Shown here piece by piece: positions 9,065-19,415 of a DNA stretch of 64,000 nucleotides. The first letter of the stretch is position 1; every line of letters starts with the position of its first letter. The position numbers and the translations under genes were made by a program. The notes beneath the pieces are model-generated. The model did not search any database. It saw nothing but the letters and a program-made list of their open reading frames with translations, and was not told the DNA's origin. The DNA is from Cladosporium sp. IMV 00045 (Eukaryota > Ascomycota > Dothideomycetes > Cladosporiales > Cladosporiaceae), in contig MSJI02000118.1 in the NCBI GenBank assembly GCA_001931905.2, forward strand, positions 62,001 to 126,000. The letters run 5' to 3'.

Positions 9065-12000
9065 TCACAGCGCGATCAGATCAACATTACTAAAGTCCGG
9101 CGGGCTCCTGTGGAACTTCACTTTGCCCTTCCGATCCAGGTCCGTTCCCTCGTTGCTCATGGCCAAATACTCGCTCATGGCTTTACCGCGGCGAACCTCG
9201 TCGTCGCTGACTCCCAGCTCGTCCTGCGGGAACCAGACGACCGGTCTGCGGGCTCTGAGCGCGGAGTGCTGGAAGGCGTAGCGGACCAGAAGATCCCTCT
9301 CGTCCGGCGTGAGGTCTTCCAGCTCGTCTGCTATGCCGGCGAAGAGCACGTCGGCGACGGTCTTCTGGCCCTCCTCGTCTCCTTCGGGGTTTTGCGCTCC
9401 GTTCGCTTTCGTCAATTGGTTATCGATCTTGTTGGTTGCAGAGCCGATCATGCGCTCGACTCGCTTCTCGGCGCGACCGGTGAGGTTGATGACGCCCTTC
9501 ACTGGCTGTGTGGCTTTGTGCCAACCCTTCGAGGACTCGTCGCGCTTAGCCCAGGAGTTTGAAGGTGTGCTCGTCTTGCTGGTGCGGCGGCGATCGAGAG
9601 GGCCGCCTGGCGCGGCAGAAGACTCGGATAGATTCGCGACTTCATCAGGCTCTGCTTCGTCCTCGTCCCTTTCCCTGTGCTTGAGCTGATGCTCGAAATT
9701 CGCACCGTTTGCCTTTTCATCTTCCTGCTCCTGCTCCTGCCCTTCACCCGGCTGCTCGAATCGGGCAGCTTGGGCGCGAGCAAACTCCTCGTCGCGGATG
9801 ACTGCGTCGTCCTCGAGGGTGATGGGCAGGTATCGGACGAGTGGAGCAAAGGTCGATGCCAGTATGCGATGGTAGATAATCGTCGCGATCAGACAGATCA
9901 GCATGATGATAGCTTGGGGAAGGCAAGCCACTGAAGAGCCACCCTCTGACACTTGAGTGAAGAAGTATGCAGCAAGGCAGACCTCCATGACGTAAACTCC
10001 AGTAAAGAGTTGATAGACAGCAGTCGGGAAGAGTAGACCGCCAGTATCGTTCTTGAACTGATAAACGTAGAGGACGTTGTATCTGTAAACGACCCAGAAT
10101 AGGCCAAAGATGAGAATCATGAAAACCAGCATCAGCGGAGCAATGCAAGAGTATGCGATCCCAATGACCGCAAAGTTCGTGAAGGGAGGAAAGAATGAGC
10201 CCCATTTAATCTGGGACAAGGTCGTTTGTCTACGCCATTGCTGCCTTGGCGTAGAGTCGAGTATTGGCCCAAGGAGGAACCAGACGATGAGGGTACCGAT
10301 CTGAAGAAGCTCACCAGCGGCACTTGATAACGATCGGAGCATCAAGTACTTGAAAAAGTAGGATGAGGCTTGCGGGAGATTTGAGGCGAGTCGACTTGCT
10401 GTGCCAACGACATCCGTCACGGTATCTGTGACGAAGCTGATAAGTCCGGAACTTAGAGTAACGACAAGGAAGATCTAGAAATTCAATTAGAGCTTGAGAT
10501 TAATAGTTGACAAGTTTTGGTTTCTTACCTGGATAAACAAGAAAACAAAGTACCACTTCTGAACTCCCATTTCCGTGGAATTTCCGGTTGGCACGCCCTG
10601 GAACTTAACCAGAAATCTATAGATGATCGGCACCAGGATAAGAATCAATTGCAGCAATGCCGGAGACAGAATACCCTGGATGATGCTTTTCGCTGTGCTC
10701 GGGAAATCATCAAGCCATCCGAGCCATTTGATCTGTCGAGCAAGTTCCGCAATGTTGCCTAGTAGTGCACTGAAAGCGACCGGGATAGCGTACAGAATGA
10801 TCAGCCCACCGCTCAGAATGGTGACGACCCCAACGCGTGTGTACCTTTCCCACCACTTGATCGACATGTTATCCCAAAGAACATCTTCCGGACTGATTTC
10901 GACAAGGCGTGGAGCCATGTGTTGCGGAACATGATGGCTGACCGACTGACAAGCCATGTGTGCCGCAACCTGGTGATTGAATTGGATAAAGGCGCTGTTC
11001 ATGTACGGGAAGTTTTCGGCATTGTTCTGGTCGGCCTCAATTTCGGCATTCAGCCTCGCAAGCTCTCTGCGGCAATGATAGATACGATCGACTTTCTTTC
11101 CCATCCAAGGAAGTGCTGGGAACCAGTCTTGGTTGAAAACTGGTAGACGGATTGTCTCACGATCCTTTGGTTTGATGTATTTGCGCCAAGATGCATTTTC
11201 GTCTTTGTCGTTATCGAAACTCTCGCGCAAGGCTTCAGGGTAGCCTCCAGCAGGAATCACAGGGTCGCTTGTCCAGAACATGAGCTTTTCTAGCCATTTG
11301 CTGCGAGCGATGTCTTGTCCAGGAGTCTCTTTAGGGGCATGTGTTGCCTTTGCAACAGCTTCAACAGCTGTCTCTTGGCTCTCGCGCAAAGGCTGCAAAT
11401 CGGACTCTCTGCTCTGCGGGCGAGTTTGAGTAGCTGGCTGCGTGCTTGGCGGTTTAGGTACTTGTCCATTAGCCTCGGCGTAAGGGCTTGGAAGAACGTC
11501 CGATGGTATCCTTGGGGGTTCGGGCCTCGCGGTAGGTGCAAGGTGGGAAGTATGATCTTTCTCGCGGCTCCGATTATCGTCACTTTCCCCACTGTCCCCA
11601 ACAGGCGTCATTTCTTGCCCGTCGTGGTGATCCTCCAAAGTGCCGTTCTTTTTGCTCTGCTTTTTGTCCTTTTTCACCGCCTTCTCATGTTTTTTCCGAC
11701 ACTTTTTGATCAAGTTGGTTTCTGCCTCTTCAAGCGACTGTGCGAAGTCGTTGCGCTTCGAAATCTTGTCGGCAAGATCATCGTAGTTGCGGTTGATCCA
11801 AATGTTTCGGATACCGCCCGGGAAAACATCGTACAAGCCGTCAAGCGCTTCGATGGTAAGCCACTTCTTCGGAATACCAGTGACAAGGACAGTGGTCGCC
11901 GAAGCTCGAATGCGGTGTTGAGGACTGGCAAGATAGGCTTGTCGGACCCTGATGTAGCCACGAAGTTCCTCGTACACGTTGTAGAGGATCCAGACAATTG

Positions 12001-12541
12001 CGAGCACAGCTAGAATCAAGTGCGCCCATAGTCGTTTCGCAACATGTTGATATCCCACGTTGGCGATCGTAAGTTTGCCCAGCCCTTCCTGCTTTTTGTC
12101 GGGCCGAGGGTCCCCCGACCAGTTGTTAATGGGAAGCAGGATGGGCGCAATGATGACAAGCATCGGCGCAAAAATCTTGAGCAGCATGCGCAAGTACCGA
12201 ATGTAAAAGTATGCATCGAGACCGCATTTCTGAATGAATTGCAGGCTTGGTGTAGTGAAGACGGGCTTAACCCAGCCTATGATGCCATGAGGAGGGAGGG
12301 CAATACGCTCGCGAGGTGGTACCAGGTACGTTCGAGGTCGATAGATCCGGTCCAACCTCCATCGCAAGAGAAAGAAGACCAGTAGTTGTATACCAGCAGA
12401 AGCGAGACCGGCAGCGAGTGCAGCGAGAAGGGCATCCCAAGTGTCGTCTCCATCGAGGGCAGCGCCGGCGTTTCCTCCTATGATCGACCCCAAATCGTTG
12501 AAATTGACGTCCTCGGCGTCCGGAGAAGGATTCGTCGACAT
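9065..12541 (-). CDS. Calcium-permeable stress-gated cation channel, CSC1/OSCA/TMEM63 family
   Basis: A member of the DUF221 (RSN1_7TM) family, mechanically or osmotically gated cation channels of plasma or endomembranes. Two exons, 12541-10529 and 10474-9065, flank a 54-nt intron (GTAAGA to TAG), giving 1140 aa; the junction reads VFLFIQ-IFLVVTLSSGLI. The N-terminal TM0 is at about residues 38-60, then HGIIGWVKPVF and the late-exocytosis region with TMs near 110-190. A cytosolic domain of about 330 residues follows, with a long charged, Pro/Ser/Thr-rich insert. The 7TM core begins at WWERYTRVGVV and includes GELLQIGTLIVW and YRYNVLYVYQF. After the last TM lies an unusually long hydrophilic C-tail of roughly 270 residues ending near VDLIAL. 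The start is the first ATG and puts TM0 in the expected place. Confidence 0.93.
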
Positions 12542-14114
12542 GTTCGCGATTTGTTAATGTCAGTTGGGTGGTGTCATAACTCCCTGGCCAGCAGTGGAAT
12601 AATGAAGGTATTAGGAGCAGCTTGAGAGGGAGAAGGAGGTGTTTGTGGTTTGTATCGACAAGAAGCCGCCGCCGCGGTTGCTATTGCCAGCCGTGTCTTG
12701 GCGCGTCTACTACTGTACGTCAGAGAGCAAGCCACGGCGCTTCTTGACATGTGCTGGCGCTGTTTGATTGCGACACTACAGGGCAGGAGTGCTTTGAGGT
12801 TGTGTCCAGCAAGCCACGAATAATAACAAAGAGAGGGTGTTCTTGGTGACTTTCAATGACTGCTAGTAATAGCGAGAAGTGGCTGCTACCTTAGGCGCAT
12901 GCTCGCGCCTTCGGCACCACGTGACAAAGTCTGTATATAGTGCCGCTTTAGCCGCCACGGCAGTCAAAAAAGCAAATCGCCTTGTTTTGCCCCTTATCGA
13001 GCTCGTAGACTTCATGCTAAGATTGAGCCGCTTCTTCAATCTTGGAAGGTCTCGGAGAAACGGCCCGACATGGGTGACTGCTGTACATCTGAAGGCACAG
13101 AGCAAAAGTGTCTACCGTATTTCCAATTTCACACGCAGGAGCATGCCATGCACGAGCTGCGTGTGATCTCATACAATCCTTCAGGAGCATGCGTTCTCCA
13201 GATTGTGATGTCCAGCTTCTTGCTTTGACCCCTGTCGCAACCCTTGCATCCCTGCAGAGATCTCAACCACCAGCCTGGAAATGACCGCCTCCTGCGCTGA
13301 GGCTTGCACGGCCATACACGAAACGGCCTGGTACGCGCACTCAGAAAGCAGGCATCCCAGACGCTAAAGCTTGGTTTCTTCTTTGCCGGGCTTCTACAGT
13401 ACGAGCCAAAGATCTTCACTCATTTGCTGCTTTCTCTCAAATCCTGGCACTTGTCTCTTGGCTGGCGGTCTCGATCTTTGTTTTGTTGCTACAAATCGGC
13501 AAGCTACGTGAATGGAAAACAACTCGTCACTTCACTGCTCAGCTGACGAGATATTTCTGAGGCCCAAATGAGGCTTTTACTCACATTGATGGGGAAAGCT
13601 TCGTGGAGACTGCGAAGATGCAGGTCCAGCAAGTTGCCTCTTAGTCAGCCATGGAGCTTGGATTTTTGCTTACTTGAATGGCCAAATGGATGAAAAACTC
13701 GAGCGAGCACCATTGTTTTCCCTTGCCGAATGCCACATATGAGTAAAACCGTCAGCCAGACCCCAACATCGTCGTGAGAGTGATTAGCGGCGACTCGGTT
13801 CCAAGTCGCAGCTGCGGACTTCTACGTGTAGCGCCAATCACAACTCGGAAGAGGTAATATTTATTGAGGGGAACCAAAAGATACTCTAATTTGGATCAAT
13901 CAGCATCTTAGCGTTGCGACAATGCCGTGATTGAACCTACAACCAACAATGATCGCAACAGGTAAGCGATGCATTGGCTGATGTGAACATGCGAGTCACA
14001 CAGTTATAAAGGCCTTTGTTTCTCCCGCGAGATGCTCCACGAAACGCTTGAACTACCTCGAAACCGATACGTGCAGACTCACTACGCAAGCGTTCATTCA
14101 GACAAACCGCAACC
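12542..14114. other. Intergenic 1.6 kb between divergent genes
   Basis: Upstream region of the channel gene (minus) and of the small secreted protein (plus). Frames up to about 100 codons on both strands lack recognisable features. I see no RNA gene or repeat in it. Confidence 0.5.
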
Positions 14115-14746
14115 ATGCTGTCGAAGCTACTCGCATCCATCGTCCTACTGGCCACTTTCCCTTCCTCCAATATTGTAGCCGCGAAGAAGCCAAAGGGGCA
14201 GTTTGTGTATGCTGGAGGTTTTAAGTGGCAGCGGAAAACAGAGCCCAACGACGTCCCTCAGCACTGCCAGCCCACGACGGAGGGTCACAGACCGACCCAT
14301 ACTTACATAGACCTGTCCGAAAGTAAAGAGTGCAGATCACCTCGACATGTTTTCATGATACTGACCTTGTCTTCCCAGAATGCGAAGAGAGCGGCATACC
14401 CGGCACAAGCTGCGTGAACTTCGTCGACGGAACGTACGGCGAGCCCATGGATGTCACGGATGTGGACGACCTCAAGCACGTCGTGCGGGTGCATGTCAAC
14501 AAGACCTCTGAATCCGCCACAACCTATTGCGATGGCCCTTGGACGGCTGAATTCGACAAGTTCAGGGGCCAAATGAAGCCGCCCAAAGAGCTTGTGGATA
14601 TTTGGACTGATGCCGTTGAGCTTTTGAAGCAAGCGCTGGCTGACACTTCGAACGTTGGTTATGTCGTTTTTCAATGGAGGACTTCCGATGCTTATCACTG
14701 GAAGACTTCCGATTCTTGGAAGAAGATTGTGGTGCGTAGGAACTGA
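14115..14746 (+). CDS. Small secreted protein with four cysteines, unknown function
   Basis: I do not recognise the family. Exons 14115-14322 and 14379-14746, with a 56-nt intron (GTAAAG to CAG), give 191 aa; the splice yields LSEKCEESGIPGTSC. The N-terminus is a clear secretion signal (MLSKLLASIVLLATFPSS, cleavage likely near NIVAA-KK). The mature part of about 165 residues has four cysteines (in QHCQP, EKCEE, GTSCV and TYCDG), enough for two disulfides, one N-glycosylation sequon (NKTS) and several tryptophans. Small size, a signal peptide and paired cysteines are effector-like, but many ordinary secreted proteins share them. A GTGCGT close to the stop could be a further donor, so the C-terminus is less certain. 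Its promoter region is the 1.6 kb shared with the channel gene. Confidence 0.7.
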
Positions 14747-15379
14747 TCTTTGAGACCTGTGGCCTTCCGAAGCTGTTCTGGCAACAACAGACTGCCTCGG
14801 GACAGGCCAGGCGTTCGGGTCAAATATTTGTCCTTGATCAGGTTGGTGACGATAATGGAGAGACGATAGCGAGCAACTATTGGTGCAGAGATGTTGTTGT
14901 GGTCAATGGGCTTGCCGTCTCAATTCCCTTAGATGTAGTTCCGCTCAATTCTCTTTTTCTTCTTGTGATATTCGTCTCTTCTTGCAGTCAGTGATGTAGA
15001 ATGGCTTTGATTAATGAATCGGCTTCATGTCCAGCTAGGGGTCGACAACTCAGGCCGTGTTTGCTGACAACCAATTCTTGGAAACAACTCGCTTTCCTCT
15101 CGAAAATGACCAAGCCATGTCGCTCCCGATTCCTACGCCAAAAACATATGTGAAAGATACAGTATACATGAGAGTGAAATGAATCTCGAAAGGATGACGT
15201 GAGTGTTGGAGGCTGGTTCTCCAAAGCCGAGCTGAGAGCTCGCGCTGACCTCACACTTGGGCATCGATCGCATGTGAAACATCGCGCGTCTTCTACGGGC
15301 TCTCCGCCCGGATAACTCGCAACTTTATATATACTCGTCTTCCCCAAGGCCAATCTGAACATATCGCAACAGATGCATC
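14747..15379. other. Intergenic, 630 bp
   Basis: 3' flank of the small secreted protein and promoter of the 2EXR-like gene. A TATATATA-like element lies at about 15326-15334, 50 bp before the start. No gene recognised. Confidence 0.5.
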
Positions 15380-16729
15380 ATGGCCGGTCAGCGCCCTCCG
15401 CCCATCTCGACCGCCGACCCTTACCCATGGCGTGAATCCGTCCTCTCCACCCGCACCCTCTCATATATCAGCCAGGCAGATGCGCTCGGCTCGCCTGGAC
15501 ACCCTCCAAACTCACCATTTCACTCGCATTCACGAAACACAAGCTGGAGCCATGCGTTCCGTGGACCAACCAGGCGAAGCACTATGGACGAGGAATCAGA
15601 CGCTGGCCTAGAGATGGCACGCACGCGACGGTTGGAGGATATCACAGAGCTGCCGGACAGTGTCGCAAAGAGCCCACTGTTCTCTTTGCCCAGGGAGATA
15701 AGAGACAGAGTCTACCTATTCTGCCTGGCGTCGTGCGAGGGCGAGCTCGTGAAATGGCCCGTCGTGCCCGAGGAGAAGTCCCTAGGCATCACACCTCAGC
15801 TACTCCGGACGTGCAAGCTGATCTACGCGGAGGCAACAAGCGTGCTATACTCGTCCAACGATTTCTACTTCACACACCCGAGCGACGCGAACATGTTTGT
15901 TCGCGCAATGTGCTCACCGATCGGAACAATCACCCACCTAAGCCTGCAGGTCAAAGCCCAGGACACCCGCCTTTGGATGCCGTACTTGACCTCGACGGAC
16001 CCGCACCGCAGCCTGAAAGCAGACTTCCCGAGTCTCAAAGATATTCTCATCTGCTATAAGAGCAACAAATGGCAGCACGGCCTCTCGATCGAATCAAACC
16101 TCCGCCAATGCTCCGAAGACAGCCGTTTGGAAGAAATGATGAAAGGCCTCGGCCACGTCTTCTACCCAGCAGAGACGACGGAGCTACCAGCGTCCACGCC
16201 GGCAACGCAGGAAGAGTTCCAGCGCTACTTGGAAGCCCACCCCGACGCTTTCCCAAGCGAAGAGGGCAGCTTCAAACAGCGCCTGCTGCAGCTTCACCGA
16301 GCACAGCAAGCCTTCGCCTCCACCCGCCAGCCAGCCCTGGCTCCTTCGATAAAAGTCGTATGCGCATGTCGCGTCCACCACACTCACTTCACCATGCTCA
16401 CATCCAGCCCTCCCGCCTCCCACCATCAAGCGCCCGCGCAACAAGCCCACGGCGCTCAAGGCGTTGCCGGGCCCGCAGCGGCGGCGGTAGGAATGATCCC
16501 GGGCATGGCCACACTGCAAGGGATGTTCGCGACCACTACCCATCCGACACCGCAGCCCGTGCAGCCGGGTGAAGAGTACCGGGGCTTCTCGCCCATTGAC
16601 TTCAGGGGAAAAGGGAAGCGGGTGGCCGAGCTGGGCTGGGGAGGAATTGTGAATGTGGCGAGAACTGTTTATGCGAAGAAGGGAAAGATCGAGCTGGCTT
16701 TGGAGGTTTCTAGCCTGGAAGCGCGTTGA
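15380..16729 (+). CDS. 2EXR/F-box-like fungal protein of unknown function
   Basis: A single-exon gene of 449 aa. Residues about 95-175 carry the pattern common to fungal 2EXR/DUF7730-type proteins: SLPREIRDRVYLFCLA, then LLRTCKLIYAEATSVLYSS and NDFYFTHPSD. That pattern resembles an F-box-like helical start followed by a conserved Leu-Arg-x-Cys core. The N-terminal 80 residues are Ser/Pro/Arg-rich and likely disordered. The C-terminal third has an Ala/Gln/His-rich low-complexity stretch (PAAAAVGM) and ends with a basic segment. No catalytic motif or membrane span is seen. The role is unknown for the family; the F-box likeness suggests protein-protein contact but this is inference. An out-of-frame ATG at 15373 precedes the chosen start by 7 nt. 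Confidence 0.82.
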   Translation: MAGQRPPPISTADPYPWRESVLSTRTLSYISQADALGSPGHPPNSPFHSHSRNTSWSHAFRGPTRRSTMDEESDAGLEMARTRRLEDITELPDSVAKSPLFSLPREIRDRVYLFCLASCEGELVKWPVVPEEKSLGITPQLLRTCKLIYAEATSVLYSSNDFYFTHPSDANMFVRAMCSPIGTITHLSLQVKAQDTRLWMPYLTSTDPHRSLKADFPSLKDILICYKSNKWQHGLSIESNLRQCSEDSRLEEMMKGLGHVFYPAETTELPASTPATQEEFQRYLEAHPDAFPSEEGSFKQRLLQLHRAQQAFASTRQPALAPSIKVVCACRVHHTHFTMLTSSPPASHHQAPAQQAHGAQGVAGPAAAAVGMIPGMATLQGMFATTTHPTPQPVQPGEEYRGFSPIDFRGKGKRVAELGWGGIVNVARTVYAKKGKIELALEVSSLEAR

Positions 16730-16916
16730 ACCGACAAGCAGTTTACTGTGTTTTTACGATGGAACTGAGGATACGACGCTACGAATTGGAACGATGATTG
16801 AAATTTGCATAAAGACCAGACGGGTCAAGCACAGTGGACCCGGTATTTCTCATGAACCACAAAATGAAACCATTTTGCTCAATCAAACACCTCAAATGCT
16901 CACACTATCGTTTCGT

Positions 16917-17918
16917 CTACTTCACCTCCGGCCAACCAGGCCCACCAGCAGCCTTCAACTCCTTCTCTGTCCACTCCCAAAGCTCCTCCCTCAGCGCCTC
17001 GTCCTGCGCAAACTTCGAACCCGGCTTCGCCACTCCGATCGGCTCGTAGTAAGCACCGTTTTGCACGTCCGCCGCAGCGCACCACAGCTGCGTCTTCGCG
17101 CCATCCTCGACCGAAAGGCCAACCCAGCCGACAATGTTGCGGATGAAGAGGGAAAGCCACTTGGCGCCGCCTGCTTTGCTGCGGTTGATCTCCGTGTCCA
17201 CGAAGCCGGGATGCAGAGATACGCTCGTGATGGACGGGTACAGCTGGGCGAGTTTCTTCGTGAAGAGGATGTTGGCCAGTTTGCTTTGGGCGTAGCGCGT
17301 GAAGGTGTGGTAGTTGGACATGTCGGTTTTGACTTCTGAGAGGACAAGGCCGGTTTGAGACGGGGCTCGGCCGTGGGCGATGGAGGAGACGTTGATGATT
17401 CGGACGGAGTTTGCTGGGGAGGTTGAGGCGGTGTTGAGCAGCAGGGGGAGGAGCAGCTGGGTGAAGTACGCGTGGCCGACGTGGTTGATGCCGAATTGCG
17501 TCTCATAGCCGTCCTTCGTGAGTGAAGGTGGGGTGGCAGCGATGCCTGCATTGTTGTACAGGATGTCGAGACGGGTGGCCTGCGAGATGATTGCGGTGGC
17601 GGCTTCCTTGGTGCTCTCGAGTGAGTTGAGGTCGAGCTTGATGGGGACGATGTTGGCCTTCGGGTGCTTGGACTTGATCTCGGAGATCATGGGCTCTGCA
17701 GATGCTGGGTTGCGGGCACACAAGAAGATGCAGGCGGGATTGTGGACAGCGAGCCTGCGAACGGTCTCTGCTCCAATACCTGCATTGCCTAAGGTGGTTG
17801 TTAGCGAACACTTGCAAAGTTGAGATCTCGCTGCGACTCAATGCATACCACCCGTAACGACGATGACCTTGCCCTTGAGGTCAGGAAGCTCAATGTCTGG
17901 ATTGAAAGACTTTGGCAT
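16917..17918 (-). CDS. Short-chain dehydrogenase/reductase (classical-like, retinol dehydrogenase type)
   Basis: An NAD(P)-dependent oxidoreductase with a Rossmann fold; substrate unknown. Two exons, 17918-17849 and 17788-16917, with a 60-nt intron (GTATGC to TAG), give 313 aa. The intron falls inside the cofactor loop, and splicing restores VIVVTGGNAGIGAETVRRL (TGxxxGIG), which supports the model. Other motifs are LDLNSLEST (the Asp-Leu binding the adenine ring), NNAG at about residue 110, the catalytic Ser in INVSSIAHG, and YAQSK (YxxxK). The Pro-Gly turn SLHPGFVDTEI follows. Length and motif spacing are as in WW-oxidoreductase/retinol dehydrogenase-like fungal SDRs. It converges on the 2EXR-like gene, with under 200 bp between stops. 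Confidence 0.93.
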
Positions 17919-19415
17919 GATGGAACAGTCGTCTAATGTTGTTCGTTGGATGTCTCAGTTTTGGTATGTCGAACTAGTCGCCGTTTTGACAGTCGTGAGC
18001 AATGTGGATCTTCTACGTGAAGACTTCGGACGGCCTATGAGCGGCTTTTATCGATGTTCTTGATAAAGGATCAGTAGGCAGCAGTGATTACTTATCGGCT
18101 TGTTGATTGCTAACATTTCGATCAGAAGGAAGTGTAATTTGCTTATGAAACAGCACGGGCACAGTTGTGCAGAGAAAAGCGGAGCCGGAATTTCAAGACA
18201 TGAAGAACCCTCCGGTCACGACAACACCTCATCTGTACCTGACGTCCTCCCAGTCACAACCCCAGAACCTATGTACGTTTGGCCTTTCAGTTCCAGGTGA
18301 TGTTGGTAGATCGCTTCATTGCCTAGTCACCTTGCTCTGGTGACACGACTTACAGTTCGACCTCTTCGCTTGCTATCGACGCGTGAAAACACGCTCGACT
18401 GCTTTCTGCTAACATGGGTGACCGACCCGTAGAAAACCCATCAGCGTGCATTCTGATGGACCCTCATCATGATCGATATTGAGAGATTTCATCCTCATGT
18501 GTACCTGATGGATCAACGAGGGAAGTACGCAAGATAGACGACGGCTTCGCGATCGAGACAACCGAGGCTCAGATTCTCAGCCGCACTCCAAACCTTCTGC
18601 CTATTTCCTGGCCAAGGATCCGTTTTCTCTCGCGTGACAATTATTCCATCAGCTAACCAGACTAACAGGCCCCATGGTCCTTTGCAATACGACCAGACTA
18701 CTGTAGGTTCATTTTTGGAAGGACCCATCTGGAAGCGTGCGATCAATGGTTGTGGCGGCAAGAAGCGAAACCTTTCGCCGGTTTCAATAAAAGCTACACT
18801 CATCGACCTCGTATCCACGCGACGTGGCGCAACGTTCAGCCAATCTCATCATTCGCTGCCATGCCTATTGTCTGTAGTGCAAATCTTCCTGGGCCAGCAA
18901 AACGATAGCCTGACAAGGGTTTGCAAGCGCCTTATAGCCACGTTTGGTGACTACAACCTCGCTCTGAAACTGCATTTCAACTACCACAGACCGCCAAGAG
19001 TGATTAATGTAACTTCCACGGAAGGACACGAGACCATCCCTACAGGCATTTTGGAGTCGAAGTCGTTTCTTGAGAGTTATCACAGGTACAACCCCTGAAA
19101 CCCTGAACCTTCTGCTATAACAAGACGTGTGGCGTCTTCCGGGGCCGACTTATCCGAATGAGCTTGTTTCTGGACAAGCCTTGCTTTGCATTGGCCTACT
19201 TTTTTTGACCTTGAATAATCTAAGGAGTGTTTTCAGCCATGAAAACTAACCTGAACAGACACGGCAGGTGATCATCAGCCTATTTTCTGCCATCCAGCCG
19301 TACCTTTTGAAAGGTATATAATCACTAATGATGTAGATTCGAACGTAGGTCTTCACGTCTCTCGTGTCATCATCGTTTCCTTTCAGCAGAACTCGCTATC
19401 GCGTGTTTTTCTGAC
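17919..19415. other. Intergenic 1.5 kb between divergent SDR and Agd3-like genes
   Basis: No gene recognised. A 154-codon plus frame (18634-19098) and a 101-codon minus frame overlap one another and look random. A TATATAATCA element lies about 100 bp upstream of the Agd3-like start (19314-19323), followed by a pyrimidine-rich stretch. Long promoters are common for secreted-enzyme genes. Confidence 0.5.
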
